Below are positions 17,079 to 26,309 of a stretch of 50,479 bases of DNA, piece by piece; positions within the stretch are counted from its first letter, which is position 1, and the number at the start of each line of letters is the position of its first letter. Source of the stretch: Pseudobacteriovorax antillogorgiicola (GTDB lineage: Bacteria > Bdellovibrionota_B > Oligoflexia > Oligoflexales > RGVZ01); assembly GCA_945898195.1 (NCBI GenBank), contig CAMDHM010000019.1, positions 1 through 50,479 of the forward strand, given 5' to 3'. The position numbers and the translations under genes are program-made. The notes below the pieces were generated by a model that saw nothing but the letters and a program-made list of their open reading frames with translations, ran no database searches and was not told the origin of the DNA.

Positions 17079-18079
17079 AGGTTTGCCTCCACACCAAGTG
17101 CCATCAGAAATTTGGATTTTATCAACGGATTAAGCGACCGAACGCGCCCAAACGAAAGCCGCATGGCCAATGCATCGGCTGTGCCGGTGAATTTTTCCAA
17201 GAAAAAATAGCGATATCCAAATAGAAAAGACTGGGTACGCAACCGATCCTCATCATAAACAAGCCACCAACGCCGATCGGAAGCATCAAAGGCAAAGCGA
17301 AAAAGAAGTCTAAAACCCGCATCCAAAACCGGATCCGAGGCATTAATTCTGGCCAATTCAAAATGACTCGTATCCCCTGCGCGAGACGTTGAAACGAAGC
17401 CAAACCCATAGCGACGCGTGCCACGCTCGTCTGCAATCGAAGCAACAAGACGCGCCCGCTCAAAAAAACTTAAATCGTACATGAGGCGAGCGCTAATCCG
17501 CGGCAGGCTGGTCTCTTTTGGACCATCCGCAGACATCCCAATATCCAGCTGGGTTTCCACCATATTATCAAAGGTCACAACGGCGCTCGGAGCCACCGGA
17601 CCCCAAAAAACGCGATCCTCGGTAACAAGCCACAAATCATCAGCGGGGTTAGCATCAATCCCAAATGGAATTCGTTGCTCGCCGAGAGACGCTCGGATGG
17701 GATGCACGGCAGAATTGCCAATCCGAAGGATAACGTGATCCCTTCGCCGTTCAACTCCGTTTGGCAACAAGGACCAGCCCGCGCTATTTCCATTGAATCG
17801 ACTGACACCCCGAATGCTTCCCTTAGCCTGAAGCGCGAAAATCGGTGAGAAATGAATCCCAATCGATGCGGAACCCGCAGCAATTTTGACCGGACTTTGA
17901 TGCGACCCTACGTCAACCGAAATATCCTCAGAGGCGCGAGCCCTTAAACATGCAGCGCCTGACATCGTATTCATAAAGACAGCATTGTCCTCTGGCAACT
18001 GGCACACGCCGAGTGCGAGGCCAAAGGCAGAGCCAAGGACTTGCTTGCCCAAGCCAGCAGCCCCCCAACTAATCATCAT
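17075..18079 (-). CDS. probable outer-membrane beta-barrel protein
   Basis: The predicted protein has 334 residues. After a hydrophobic N-terminus (about 5-25) it shows repeated alternating polar/apolar strands with aromatic girdles, for example FRLLFRFAFDASDRRWWLVYDEDRLRTQSFL at about 250-285 (given in part) and YRYFFLEKF, the look of an outer-membrane barrel. No specific porin family is recognised, and the last residue is Leu rather than the more usual Phe or Trp. The frame extends 50 codons further upstream inside the preceding gene; ATG 18079 was chosen because it follows a GGGG site and starts just before that gene's stop (11-base overlap). Its own stop overlaps the 889-residue protein's start. 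Confidence 0.55.
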   Translation of the reverse strand: MMISWGAAGLGKQVLGSAFGLALGVCQLPEDNAVFMNTMSGAACLRARASEDISVDVGSHQSPVKIAAGSASIGIHFSPIFALQAKGSIRGVSRFNGNSAGWSLLPNGVERRRDHVILRIGNSAVHPIRASLGEQRIPFGIDANPADDLWLVTEDRVFWGPVAPSAVVTFDNMVETQLDIGMSADGPKETSLPRISARLMYDLSFFERARLVASIADERGTRRYGFGFVSTSRAGDTSHFELARINASDPVLDAGFRLLFRFAFDASDRRWWLVYDEDRLRTQSFLFGYRYFFLEKFTGTADALAMRLSFGRVRSLNPLIKSKFLMALGVEANL

Positions 18080-20510
18080 GGAGGTAGCCCCATTCTCGCA
18101 AAATCTGATCGAACATCGGATTGCCAGTAACAATCCGGCGAACCTCCGTGTCATTGACTGGAACCCGCCGCAAATAAGCACTGGGAACATGAGAGGCGGA
18201 AAGCAGGGATCCATCACCCTGGATCTCACGAGGCAGTAGTGGCCAATGGCTGTGGGCTAGTGGAAGGCGCCAAGCCATGCTGCCTATCTTAACGGGCTGA
18301 CCTCCGACAAAAACCAGAAGCGCATTCAAGGGCGTTTTATCCGTCAGAGGCAGAACGACACGAGATTTTCCCGTGGATTCAAACTTCAAATATGGAACAC
18401 GAATAAGGTCAGGACGCGGCGATTCAATGACCAATTCATATCCAGTATTAACTTTGTAAAACCGTTCATACTCACGACGACAGCGCGCGATCAAGTCAGC
18501 TGAGTTCTGGTCCTGCGCTAAGTTCAAGAGCTCAAGTGGATCCAGATCAAGATCATAAATTTCTTCGCGAATAAAAACATCCGCAGGGAAAAGCATCCAG
18601 CCCATCGGAGGCACTAGTGTTTTTTGAGTTGGCTCGTGGGCCCGGATGTATTTCCATCGCCCATCAACAACGACCGCCCGCTGCTGATACCCTTCAATCC
18701 CAAAAACACTGCCTTCTGCGCGGCTATCTTTGCCGACTAAGGTCGAGGTGAGCCGCTCGCCGGCTTCACGGCTGCTCACGCCGCATGAATTAGCCACGAT
18801 ACCGGCCCGCCCCAGCATAGCTGCCCCAAGGCCGATGGTGGACACGGGAGCGCGATCCATGGACGGAGCCACACCAGGTCCACGCCACACCAATGGAACC
18901 GCGACCTCATCACTATTTAAGGTTGCGCCGTGGTCAAAAAAAGCTCCCTCATAGGCTGGACCAGACTCATTCCCATGAAAAATACGAGTCGCATGTTGAT
19001 CACCATGGTCTGCCAATAAAATTACATTGGTGCTGGACTGCAACGACTCCGATTCAACTGCCTTTAGAATTTCTGAAAACGCCCGTGCCGCATAATTGAC
19101 CTCGGCGCGATAAAGCCATTTCAATACCGATCGGTAGGAATTCAGGGCAGATCGTCCCGGCCACATTTCAAAAATATCTGACAGAGGTGCTCTATAGGGA
19201 GCATGAGGGGCATTGAGATGAACATAGAGAAAAAATGGTGATCTCTTGTGAGCCCTGATCCACCGTGCCGAGTCTCGGGCAGCCAAGGCCGTCTCATAGC
19301 CCTCCGTTTCGATCGAAATATCCTCATTGAACCCATGCGAAACGCCGGCTCCAATGACTTCGCTAATCACTGAAATATTTCCAATCATCGCCGTATCGTA
19401 GCCACGATCAGAAAAAACTTTCGGGAATGACGTTATGCCCGAACGGTAGTGGGCCTCACGTGCATCTTCGTGAACAGCATAGGCAAAGGCAATCCCATTT
19501 ATTTCTGTTGGCGTATGACAGCCAAGCAAAGCATTTGTCGAGGGACTCGTCATATTTCCCGGGCTCAATGCACCGGAGAATGCTGCCGAGCGAGATACGA
19601 AATGCTGAAAAGCCGCCGGAGCCGTTGGCGAAATGACAGCGTCCGCGCGCAACGTATCAACAAGGACAACAATGAAATTTTGCGGCCTTTGCGCTGAAGT
19701 GGATTCGTTCGTCGAAGAGTTTGGACTAAACGTCAGATCAGAAAAAATACAAGGCCCATCAAGACCGCAGGACAAAACTAGGTCCGATGAATTGTCGCCT
19801 CCGCGCGGAATGACTGCAGAAAAATCGTGCCATCTCCTTCCGGTAAACGACTCCGCCGCCGAGCCAGGGCGAATAAATTGGACGTATCCTTTGATCAGCG
19901 ACCTCGTCCAATCCGGAGCCAGCTGGCCCGTCAGGCGCACAACCGATTCGGAAAAAGAAAGGGACTCCTTCCAGGAAATTAGAGGGGTCCCGTTGACCGT
20001 GGCCTCAAAGGAATTTGATCCTGACATTCCAGCCACGCCAAAACGAATCAATCCCCCAGATGTCACAAGACTTTTGACGGTCAGCGTGCCGCCGGCCGAA
20101 ACAAATATTCCGTCACGGGCCACAACCCGGGCTGGATAGACCCCCAAGCTAAGGCGAACCTGTAATGGAGCTTTGAAGCGCGCCGAATTAATTTGCACGC
20201 GAACGTCAAATGCTTCACGTAACGTCGGATATTGGGTAGCCCATGCATTTTTTTCTTCGCCCAGCAGGGCTACCGATGGCGACGCGTCAAAAAGAAGCTC
20301 ACCACGAAGTAGGGATCGGCTAAAACCAAGGTTCGATTTACCGACATCCACAACATCTGTTGCAGGCAAAACATCGGGTAGGCGAGCATCATTTGGATAA
20401 AACAGGAGCCAAAGCGAGATAGCGAAAATCAAAATAAAAGGAAACCGTATAATCCACTTTTTAAATCCGCTTATCGATCGCCAAAATACCGATCTAAATG
20501 TAACAGACAT
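18069..20510 (-). CDS. membrane-anchored alkaline-phosphatase/sulfatase superfamily protein (second copy)
   Basis: This 813-residue protein has one N-terminal membrane helix (about 22-40), about 230 residues of beta-rich extra domain, and then a sulfatase-fold hydrolase domain starting at IVVLVDTLRAD. The region that should hold the sulfatase CxPxR signature reads MTSPSTNALL, so Thr321 sits where the modified Cys nucleophile would be and the Arg is missing. The metal site LADHGDQH is present. Thr nucleophiles are known in lipid-A and LtaS-type phospho-transferases of this superfamily, so a phosphodiesterase or phosphotransferase on a surface glycan is more likely than a true sulfatase. The start overlaps the previous stop by one base (TGATG). 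Confidence 0.8.
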   Translation of the reverse strand: MSVTFRSVFWRSISGFKKWIIRFPFILIFAISLWLLFYPNDARLPDVLPATDVVDVGKSNLGFSRSLLRGELLFDASPSVALLGEEKNAWATQYPTLREAFDVRVQINSARFKAPLQVRLSLGVYPARVVARDGIFVSAGGTLTVKSLVTSGGLIRFGVAGMSGSNSFEATVNGTPLISWKESLSFSESVVRLTGQLAPDWTRSLIKGYVQFIRPGSAAESFTGRRWHDFSAVIPRGGDNSSDLVLSCGLDGPCIFSDLTFSPNSSTNESTSAQRPQNFIVVLVDTLRADAVISPTAPAAFQHFVSRSAAFSGALSPGNMTSPSTNALLGCHTPTEINGIAFAYAVHEDAREAHYRSGITSFPKVFSDRGYDTAMIGNISVISEVIGAGVSHGFNEDISIETEGYETALAARDSARWIRAHKRSPFFLYVHLNAPHAPYRAPLSDIFEMWPGRSALNSYRSVLKWLYRAEVNYAARAFSEILKAVESESLQSSTNVILLADHGDQHATRIFHGNESGPAYEGAFFDHGATLNSDEVAVPLVWRGPGVAPSMDRAPVSTIGLGAAMLGRAGIVANSCGVSSREAGERLTSTLVGKDSRAEGSVFGIEGYQQRAVVVDGRWKYIRAHEPTQKTLVPPMGWMLFPADVFIREEIYDLDLDPLELLNLAQDQNSADLIARCRREYERFYKVNTGYELVIESPRPDLIRVPYLKFESTGKSRVVLPLTDKTPLNALLVFVGGQPVKIGSMAWRLPLAHSHWPLLPREIQGDGSLLSASHVPSAYLRRVPVNDTEVRRIVTGNPMFDQILREWGYLHDD

Positions 20511-22681
20511 CAGATTCCCTCCGGAACGATGAAGTCGTCCATGATCTTGGCGTGGGTTTCGATTTTCCTCACACCCGCCATGAATTTTGATTTCATTGCG
20601 GCAAGTACGTCCGGCTTTAATGCCGCAAGATCATGTTCATTCGCCGGGTCTGATTGAACATCATAGAGTTCGTAATCAACACCATCTTTGGTCGGCATGT
20701 AAATCAACTTCCAGTTTCCGGAGACAAGGCTTCGATGTTTGGAGACAACCAGCATCTTTTCGTACCTGGGGTTCAAAATCACTTCACCAGAATGCCCAGG
20801 ATCAAAGGTAAGGAGTTGGGAAATACCCGGATAATCGAGTCGTTTTTTTTGATAAAAAACTGATCCCGTCCTTGAAAACCAAATTTCCGTCTCTGAATAG
20901 GCCGAAAGGTCCAGTAAAGCTGAAGTGCTTGACTTAGCCTCAGAAGGATTGAAAAGAGGCGACAAGTCCATCCCTTGGAGATTATGCCGCGCAACCGGAA
21001 ACCCCTTCAGCCCGGCGAGACTTGCCATGGTTGGCGCAAGATCAATGGAACGACTAACCGAATCAATGCGGCGGACCGCAGGCAACTCTGCCGACGACGG
21101 TAATTTGATCAGAAGTGGGACACGTAACGTCTGATCCCCGCGCAAGTGGTCACCATGTCCTTGTAAAATTCCTGCTTCGAATAAATCCTCGCCATGGTCG
21201 GCGGTCAAAATCACAAGGGCATCATCCCAAATGCCTCGCGCGCGCAACATAGACATCAAACCGGCAAATGACTCATCGACTGATTTAAGGGCACCGTCGT
21301 AGAGGGCACGAACCTGATTTTTTTGAACGTCATCAAGATTCTGATCGTCAGCGGAAAGGCTCGGGTTCTTTTGAAACCAAAAGGGGCCAGGGTAAGCCGG
21401 CGTGCTAAATGCGCGGTAATAGGGCCAAGGGGCAGAATACGGGAAATGAGCCGTTGAATAAAAGAGGGTCAAAAATAAGGGCTTATCTTTCGAGGCTTCC
21501 TCTGCTGCCGCTTCATCTAACGCGTCGCCGGCGAGTAATTCAAGATGATGGGGAGCGGAATAAGCGGGAGACGCCTTTAGTGACGTGAAAAAGCGCCGTA
21601 AAAGGGGCGAAGTTACAATCGGCGTATAGAGGGGAAACATCTGATCGATATTTTGCCGAATGAGCGTTCCAAGCGACAAACTAGGCGCCTTGATAACATC
21701 AAATCCGGTGGCGAACCGTGGGAAGATATCACCTGCAAAATCGGACACCGCAATTGTCTTGTATCCGGACTTTTGAGCCAGCGACACGATCCCTTCAAAC
21801 TCATGATCCCGCGCTGGAAAACCAGGAAACATATGCCGAATACCGGTCTCTGCTGCATAGCGCCCCTGAATCATTTCAATCCACGACGGAAAAGTTCGTG
21901 GAACGCCGACATGGTGGCGCCTGAAAGATACCGTATCCAAGCCATCGCGAAACGACTGCATTGCCGGCAAAAAACCAACCCGATTTGGACCATCAAGGCG
22001 ATCGACACGCAGCGAGTCGACGGCTATCCAAATAATATGGGGAGGACCTTTGCGGGGCGATGCGACACCGCCCGTGCGAAATCCAGGGCGAGCCATATGA
22101 TTTGGTGATGCTGCCGGCAGTTCAGAAAGAAAAATCACAGACAACGCAGCAACGATGGCCGCGCATCCGGCTGCATACGGCCACTGAAAGCGGCCGCGAT
22201 TCCTTGGCACAAGAGGCAACAGCATTAAGGCCATCGCCATCAGCCTAAGTCCAACGGGAGATGTCATAAAAGACAGCTGAAAGATACCTGCTGCGGCAAA
22301 TCTTGGAATGGCTGACTCGTACAACGATGGATATTCCACCGCTCCGGCGAGGACCAGCAGGCCATACGAAAGCGCCGCAATCGCAAGGGAACTTCGCCGT
22401 TCCCAGGGAGGTGCCTCGGTGGGGCGGTTCATTCCAGACGTCCGCCTGCAAACTTTCCGCGCGCAGACCACCCAAGCTCCAAACAAGACGAACACCAGAG
22501 AGGCGGCAGCTGCAATCTTTAAGGTCTCGAAAATAGCCGCGCCCGGGTAAAACTGCACAATCCCAGCGCCAAGCGACGAGACTTTTTTCCCGAACAAACT
22601 AGGCTGCGAATTAAGCGCTCCCTGGACACCCATCAGCAGGAGGGCGAAAAGACAAGCTCGGAAAATCATGACCACCTGCAA
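20510..22681 (-). CDS. polytopic membrane alkaline-phosphatase/sulfatase superfamily protein
   Basis: The first 200 of 723 residues contain four to five membrane helices (for example FRACLFALLLMGVQGAL, LVFVLFGAWVV, LSYGLLVLAGAV and GCAAIVAALSVIFL). A sulfatase-fold domain facing the periplasm follows, opening IIWIAVDSLRVDRLDG. In place of the sulfatase Cys motif it has RTFPSWIEMIQG, putting Thr263 at the nucleophile position. The metal motif ILTADHGEDL and a C-terminal YELYDVQSDP element are present. The plan of several helices plus a Thr-type hydrolase domain resembles EptA/LtaS-class phosphotransferases, but the substrate is unknown. It is coupled to the next gene by TGATG and lies 66 bases after the HD-GYP gene. 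Confidence 0.8.
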   Translation of the reverse strand: MQVVMIFRACLFALLLMGVQGALNSQPSLFGKKVSSLGAGIVQFYPGAAIFETLKIAAAASLVFVLFGAWVVCARKVCRRTSGMNRPTEAPPWERRSSLAIAALSYGLLVLAGAVEYPSLYESAIPRFAAAGIFQLSFMTSPVGLRLMAMALMLLPLVPRNRGRFQWPYAAGCAAIVAALSVIFLSELPAASPNHMARPGFRTGGVASPRKGPPHIIWIAVDSLRVDRLDGPNRVGFLPAMQSFRDGLDTVSFRRHHVGVPRTFPSWIEMIQGRYAAETGIRHMFPGFPARDHEFEGIVSLAQKSGYKTIAVSDFAGDIFPRFATGFDVIKAPSLSLGTLIRQNIDQMFPLYTPIVTSPLLRRFFTSLKASPAYSAPHHLELLAGDALDEAAAEEASKDKPLFLTLFYSTAHFPYSAPWPYYRAFSTPAYPGPFWFQKNPSLSADDQNLDDVQKNQVRALYDGALKSVDESFAGLMSMLRARGIWDDALVILTADHGEDLFEAGILQGHGDHLRGDQTLRVPLLIKLPSSAELPAVRRIDSVSRSIDLAPTMASLAGLKGFPVARHNLQGMDLSPLFNPSEAKSSTSALLDLSAYSETEIWFSRTGSVFYQKKRLDYPGISQLLTFDPGHSGEVILNPRYEKMLVVSKHRSLVSGNWKLIYMPTKDGVDYELYDVQSDPANEHDLAALKPDVLAAMKSKFMAGVRKIETHAKIMDDFIVPEGI

Positions 22682-22747
22682 AAATTCGGAAATAATTGTG
22701 ATTCCCGAGTTTTACCTTGGCTGACCGCCTGGAGCAACAGGGGATCA

Positions 22748-23689
22748 TCAAGTGAGCGAGGCCACCAGGCCGCGAAAGGCCGCAGGGGAAATATCGGTCC
22801 CAAGCAGCTTGTGCTTCATGAAGTCCAGGGCCTCATAGCGCGTTCTGCGCTTTTGATAGGAACGCGACGACGTCAACGCGTCGTAGATATCGGCCACGGC
22901 GGCAATCTGAACCTCGGTCATGATCCCCGACTGCTGAAGGCCATGCGGGTAGCCAGACCCATTCATTCGCTCATGGTGGTGAAGGACAATCTCCATGGTT
23001 TCCAAAGACAGGCCGGCAGCCTTAAGGGCCTCGTAACCTTGGAAGGGGTGAGCCCGCATCTTTTTCCACTCGCCCTGATCAAGAGCGCCTGCCTTATTAA
23101 TCACTTCCAGTGGCACATCTTTTTTTCCGACGTCATGAAAAAGTCCACCAACGGCGATCCGCTGCAAATGCTTTTCGTCGGAAACACCCATATTTATGGA
23201 CATAGCGGTCGCAAATACCGCGACCCTGGCACTATGATAAAAGGTGTATTGATCATGATCCATTAGCCCACTAATTTCTTTGATCGACGAAGGGTTTTCC
23301 ACAAGGCATTCCACGATTCCCCGGGCAATCCTCTCGCCATAATGCACAGCGGCTCCGGTAACCTCGCCGGAATAAAGGCACTGAGTAAAGCTTGCCGCAA
23401 GATCCTGCAGCGAATTAATCCGCCGTGCAGGAGCCTCATCCTTTTCAATTTTAGGCAATCTGCCGAGCTGCAAATACATCCGGACCATGGCGGCCTGGGA
23501 TTTTTGGATCTGGAATTCGGCCCAACCCTCTGCCAAAAGGCGAGACGTCTCGTCCCTGGTCCAACAATAACCAGGGGCAGCATAAAGAATATCTTCGCCC
23601 TTCACGGAAAGGAAAAGATCAAAATCAGTCATGCTGCCATCCAGCAGCGACGAGACAGGAAATACATTTCTCTCAGGCATTGCGATCAT
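22748..23689 (-). CDS. HD-GYP cyclic-di-GMP phosphodiesterase
   Basis: HD-GYP enzymes hydrolyse c-di-GMP. The 313-residue protein has an N-terminal accessory domain (about 1-120) of the kind often fused to stand-alone HD-GYP proteins, and then a complete catalytic domain: an early His in FYHSARV, HD in LFHDVGKKDVP, HHERMNGSGYP for the GYP loop, and DIYDALTSSRSY. All metal-binding positions visible to me are kept, so it is probably active. No receiver or membrane domain is present. ATG 23689 was taken, with GGAA six bases upstream, instead of TTG 23701. It sits between a vWA lipoprotein and the membrane hydrolases, suggesting that c-di-GMP level and this surface system are linked. Confidence 0.88.
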   Translation of the reverse strand: MIAMPERNVFPVSSLLDGSMTDFDLFLSVKGEDILYAAPGYCWTRDETSRLLAEGWAEFQIQKSQAAMVRMYLQLGRLPKIEKDEAPARRINSLQDLAASFTQCLYSGEVTGAAVHYGERIARGIVECLVENPSSIKEISGLMDHDQYTFYHSARVAVFATAMSINMGVSDEKHLQRIAVGGLFHDVGKKDVPLEVINKAGALDQGEWKKMRAHPFQGYEALKAAGLSLETMEIVLHHHERMNGSGYPHGLQQSGIMTEVQIAAVADIYDALTSSRSYQKRRTRYEALDFMKHKLLGTDISPAAFRGLVASLT

Positions 23690-23710
23690 TATAATTTCCA
23701 AAAAAAATTT

Positions 23711-25018
23711 TCATGCCTTCGGCGCCGTCACTTCCACAATGAAGGGAATCGTCTGACGGAAGCTGCTCCGACACGTGTCGACGCGACCAGCACGGAGATC
23801 CTCTGCGGAAACACAGCAGCGATCCACGATCAGCTCAAGCTTCCGCGTACCCGTTGGCCCACCGCGCGGAATGGCATCAGAAACATTCAGGGTGTTGTCA
23901 CCTGACTCAAGTGATTTCAATGCTACGGCTCCAGTAATCGAATCCAAGGATGATATTCGCGCACCGTTTTCAAAAATTTCAGCCCGGTTTGCAACGCAAC
24001 TGCCCAAGACATCTTTCACCACGGGATTGTCCTGCAACATAGGGACAAGGGTGCTCACTAAATTATTTTGCGTGAGAGGCCAGGCAACATTTCCAGCACC
24101 GTCACGCAGCGCGCCGCCACGTTGAGCGACATTCACTGCTGGCAGAATTTGACTGATCACGTCTTCCATTTGACGAACTGCCGTGTAACCATTCGGGTCT
24201 TCCTTCGACTGACAATTCAGAAAGGCGCCGTAGTTCTCATTATTGAACGTCACGCGTTTTGGATCAGGAACCGTGTAGAAAAACTTAAAATCATCTGGAC
24301 GTGGGAGTCCAGCAGCATAAGAATTAATCTCATTGGCTAAAGCCAAAACCGAGCAATCTCGTTGCGGGTTACCACCGGCGTCCTGGGACCCATTGTGCCC
24401 CACGACATCGGTAATCAGGACAATCGCCTTAAACGCGCCTTGACGTGAGCCTGATTTAAATAACTGGACTGCGCGCCGCGCGCCGTAAATTGCGGCTTCA
24501 GGATAGTCATCATTGCCTTGTGGCTGAATGCTCGAGACGAAGCTTTTGAAGCCGGTAAAGTTATTGGAAAGGCGAAACGTGCGCGCATCCACTGAGGCGA
24601 AGCTATCAACAAATCCAACGAGGCCAACATTCAGATCTAATCCGGACCGCCTTAAGGCGCTGACTAAATCTGTAATACCACCCTTCACCGCCTGCATCTC
24701 TTCGGTCATGCTTGCCGTCGTGTCCAAAGCGAAATACAGGTCAACGGCCTGCCGGACCACAGAGGTATCGGTGCCAACAATCCGGCGGTCTGCAGCCTGA
24801 AAAACAATTTTGAGGCGGTCGATAGTTGCCATTTGCACCTGCCCACCATCGAGAGCTTCATCCATGCCCATCGCAATCAAGGTGTAATCCTTTGCGCTTG
24901 GAAGTGGCTCAGTCATTACAACGCGATTGCTACCTTTCAACCCGGTCGCATTGCATGCAACGATACCCGTCGCGGCAAACACGCCAAGAACCATGGCTAG
25001 CCTATTGGATTTGTGCAT
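23711..25018 (-). CDS. von Willebrand factor A domain lipoprotein
   Basis: The 435-residue protein has a lipoprotein signal (IVAC, Cys22) and should be tethered to a membrane. A vWA domain spans about 93-280. Its MIDAS metal site is LDTTAS at 98-103, a variant of DxSxS with Thr at the second position, and YPEAAIYGA follows as the later acidic loop. A C-terminal beta-rich part has paired cysteines (RCCVSAE) and PFIVEVTAP at the end. vWA domains bind protein ligands through a metal ion, so a role in adhesion or assembly is likely. ATG 25018, with AAAGGA upstream, was preferred to a start five codons earlier. It lies 24 bases after the small exported gene. Confidence 0.8.
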   Translation of the reverse strand: MHKSNRLAMVLGVFAATGIVACNATGLKGSNRVVMTEPLPSAKDYTLIAMGMDEALDGGQVQMATIDRLKIVFQAADRRIVGTDTSVVRQAVDLYFALDTTASMTEEMQAVKGGITDLVSALRRSGLDLNVGLVGFVDSFASVDARTFRLSNNFTGFKSFVSSIQPQGNDDYPEAAIYGARRAVQLFKSGSRQGAFKAIVLITDVVGHNGSQDAGGNPQRDCSVLALANEINSYAAGLPRPDDFKFFYTVPDPKRVTFNNENYGAFLNCQSKEDPNGYTAVRQMEDVISQILPAVNVAQRGGALRDGAGNVAWPLTQNNLVSTLVPMLQDNPVVKDVLGSCVANRAEIFENGARISSLDSITGAVALKSLESGDNTLNVSDAIPRGGPTGTRKLELIVDRCCVSAEDLRAGRVDTCRSSFRQTIPFIVEVTAPKA

Positions 25019-25042
25019 GATAATTCCTTTCACAAGCCTGTT

Positions 25043-25477
25043 TCATTCGACTCGCTTTACGTAGCCACCATCGACATACAACGTGATCACCTTATTCTTG
25101 TAGACGGTCCGGTGACGCACCAACCATGGATCCAGCTTCATGCCATCAATTTTCGAAGTGCCGTAATACATCCGACCATTTCGACTAAAAATCGCCTCGG
25201 GCTCAAAGCTTCCACCAACTGGAATTGTGCCGGCGGAAACCAACGCGAGGTCATCCCAGTACCAGGCAGGAACTTCCGTAACTTTTTTTTCGCTGAACAC
25301 ATAAGAGTCACTGATCGTCAGCTTTTCTTTATCCAAATGACGTGGCACGCCAATAAGCGGCGGGGTCGCCGACTCGAGAACCGGTTTTAATCGTGGGGGC
25401 ATGGGATATGTTGACTTTGCTAGAGCCTTTGCCGGCAAGAAAAGTACTGCAAGAATTAAAATAAATTTGTGGCGCAA
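25043..25477 (-). CDS. small exported protein of unknown function
   Basis: The 144-residue protein has a clear signal peptide (RHKFILILAVLFLPAKALA, cleavage after ALA at about residue 20). The mature domain of about 120 residues is beta-rich with several Tyr and Trp (VPAWYWDDLALV, RMYYGTSKIDG). No family is recognised. The start was set at TTG 25477, because CGGAGG stands at the correct distance and the signal peptide begins there; the frame itself is open six codons further. It is the first gene of the seven-gene minus-strand run. Confidence 0.6.
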   Translation of the reverse strand: MRHKFILILAVLFLPAKALAKSTYPMPPRLKPVLESATPPLIGVPRHLDKEKLTISDSYVFSEKKVTEVPAWYWDDLALVSAGTIPVGGSFEPEAIFSRNGRMYYGTSKIDGMKLDPWLVRHRTVYKNKVITLYVDGGYVKRVE

Positions 25478-25736
25478 AACATCCTCCGTCTCCAACGAAT
25501 CTGTTGAATCACAGTCTTATTCGGGAGTTGCGGTAACTTACTTGAAGCCCACGGGCCGTATGAACAACCACTCGCAGGACGTAAACCCACGAAATCTAAG
25601 TCGCTGGCCTATAAGTTTGAGCAATGGCCATGAATGGCCTAAACTGCTCTCCATTGCTACGCCTGGCGGCGTAACGCGCACGCCAAAGTGCTTCGCAAAA
25701 TCCCGATGGCGAACTGTATTGACTGGAAAAAAATCT

Positions 25737-26291
25737 GTGGACTACAATATCTTTGAATACAACCGTAAAAATATCCCGCACTGGGCTCGAGAATTATCGC
25801 GGGTCGCAACCCAGACCTGGAGTGATACCTTCATTGGGCGCGGCTACTATACCGCTGAGATCGTCAGAGGCTACACCGATAATGCTTTTTCCATCGCCAA
25901 AACAACGGAAGAGCTTACGGACGAATCAGGCCACTTTTTCATGGTTCAAAATGGAGATGACGTCATTGGTTATGCGAAGCTCGAAGAGCGGTCGGTAGAA
26001 CCCTGCATCAGCACTACGATGCCGCTTTATCTGGCGCGATTCTACCTGGACCGGTCTGCACATGGTACGGGCGTTGCAAAAAAATTGCTCGACGCAGTTT
26101 GCGCAAAAACGCTTGAATTAGGCTACCAAAGCATCTGGCTAAGTGTCTGGGAGCCAAACATACCCGCGGTCAAGTTTTATCTAAAACACGGCTTTAAAAA
26201 AGATGGCGAATGGGAATACCCGCTCACAAGCAATGGAACCCACTATGTGGACATCGATTGGTTGATGTCGTTTACCGTTCCATCGTCTTGA
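25737..26291 (+). CDS. GNAT-family N-acetyltransferase
   Basis: The C-terminal 150 residues are a GNAT domain: FFMVQNGDDVIGYAKL for strands 2-3, LARFYLDRSAHGTGVAKKLLD for the acetyl-CoA pyrophosphate loop (R/Q-x-x-G-x-G/A), then WLSVWEPNIPAVKFYLKHGF for strand 5 and the last helix. The substrate is unknown. The frame is open from 25401, but the upstream codons overlap the opposite gene and do not look like protein; GTG 25737 gives a normal 184-residue protein starting right at the first GNAT strand, though its ribosome-binding site is weak. TTGACT and TACAAT hexamers 18 bases apart (25720-25749) straddle this start, so the start is uncertain. Confidence 0.8.
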   Translation: MDYNIFEYNRKNIPHWARELSRVATQTWSDTFIGRGYYTAEIVRGYTDNAFSIAKTTEELTDESGHFFMVQNGDDVIGYAKLEERSVEPCISTTMPLYLARFYLDRSAHGTGVAKKLLDAVCAKTLELGYQSIWLSVWEPNIPAVKFYLKHGFKKDGEWEYPLTSNGTHYVDIDWLMSFTVPSS

Positions 26292-26309
26292 TTTAGCCCC
26301 AGGCGAGGA

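Noticed and set aside
25401-25736. 112-codon N-terminal extension of the GNAT gene
   Set aside because: It overlaps the signal-peptide region of the opposite gene and shows no protein-like pattern.
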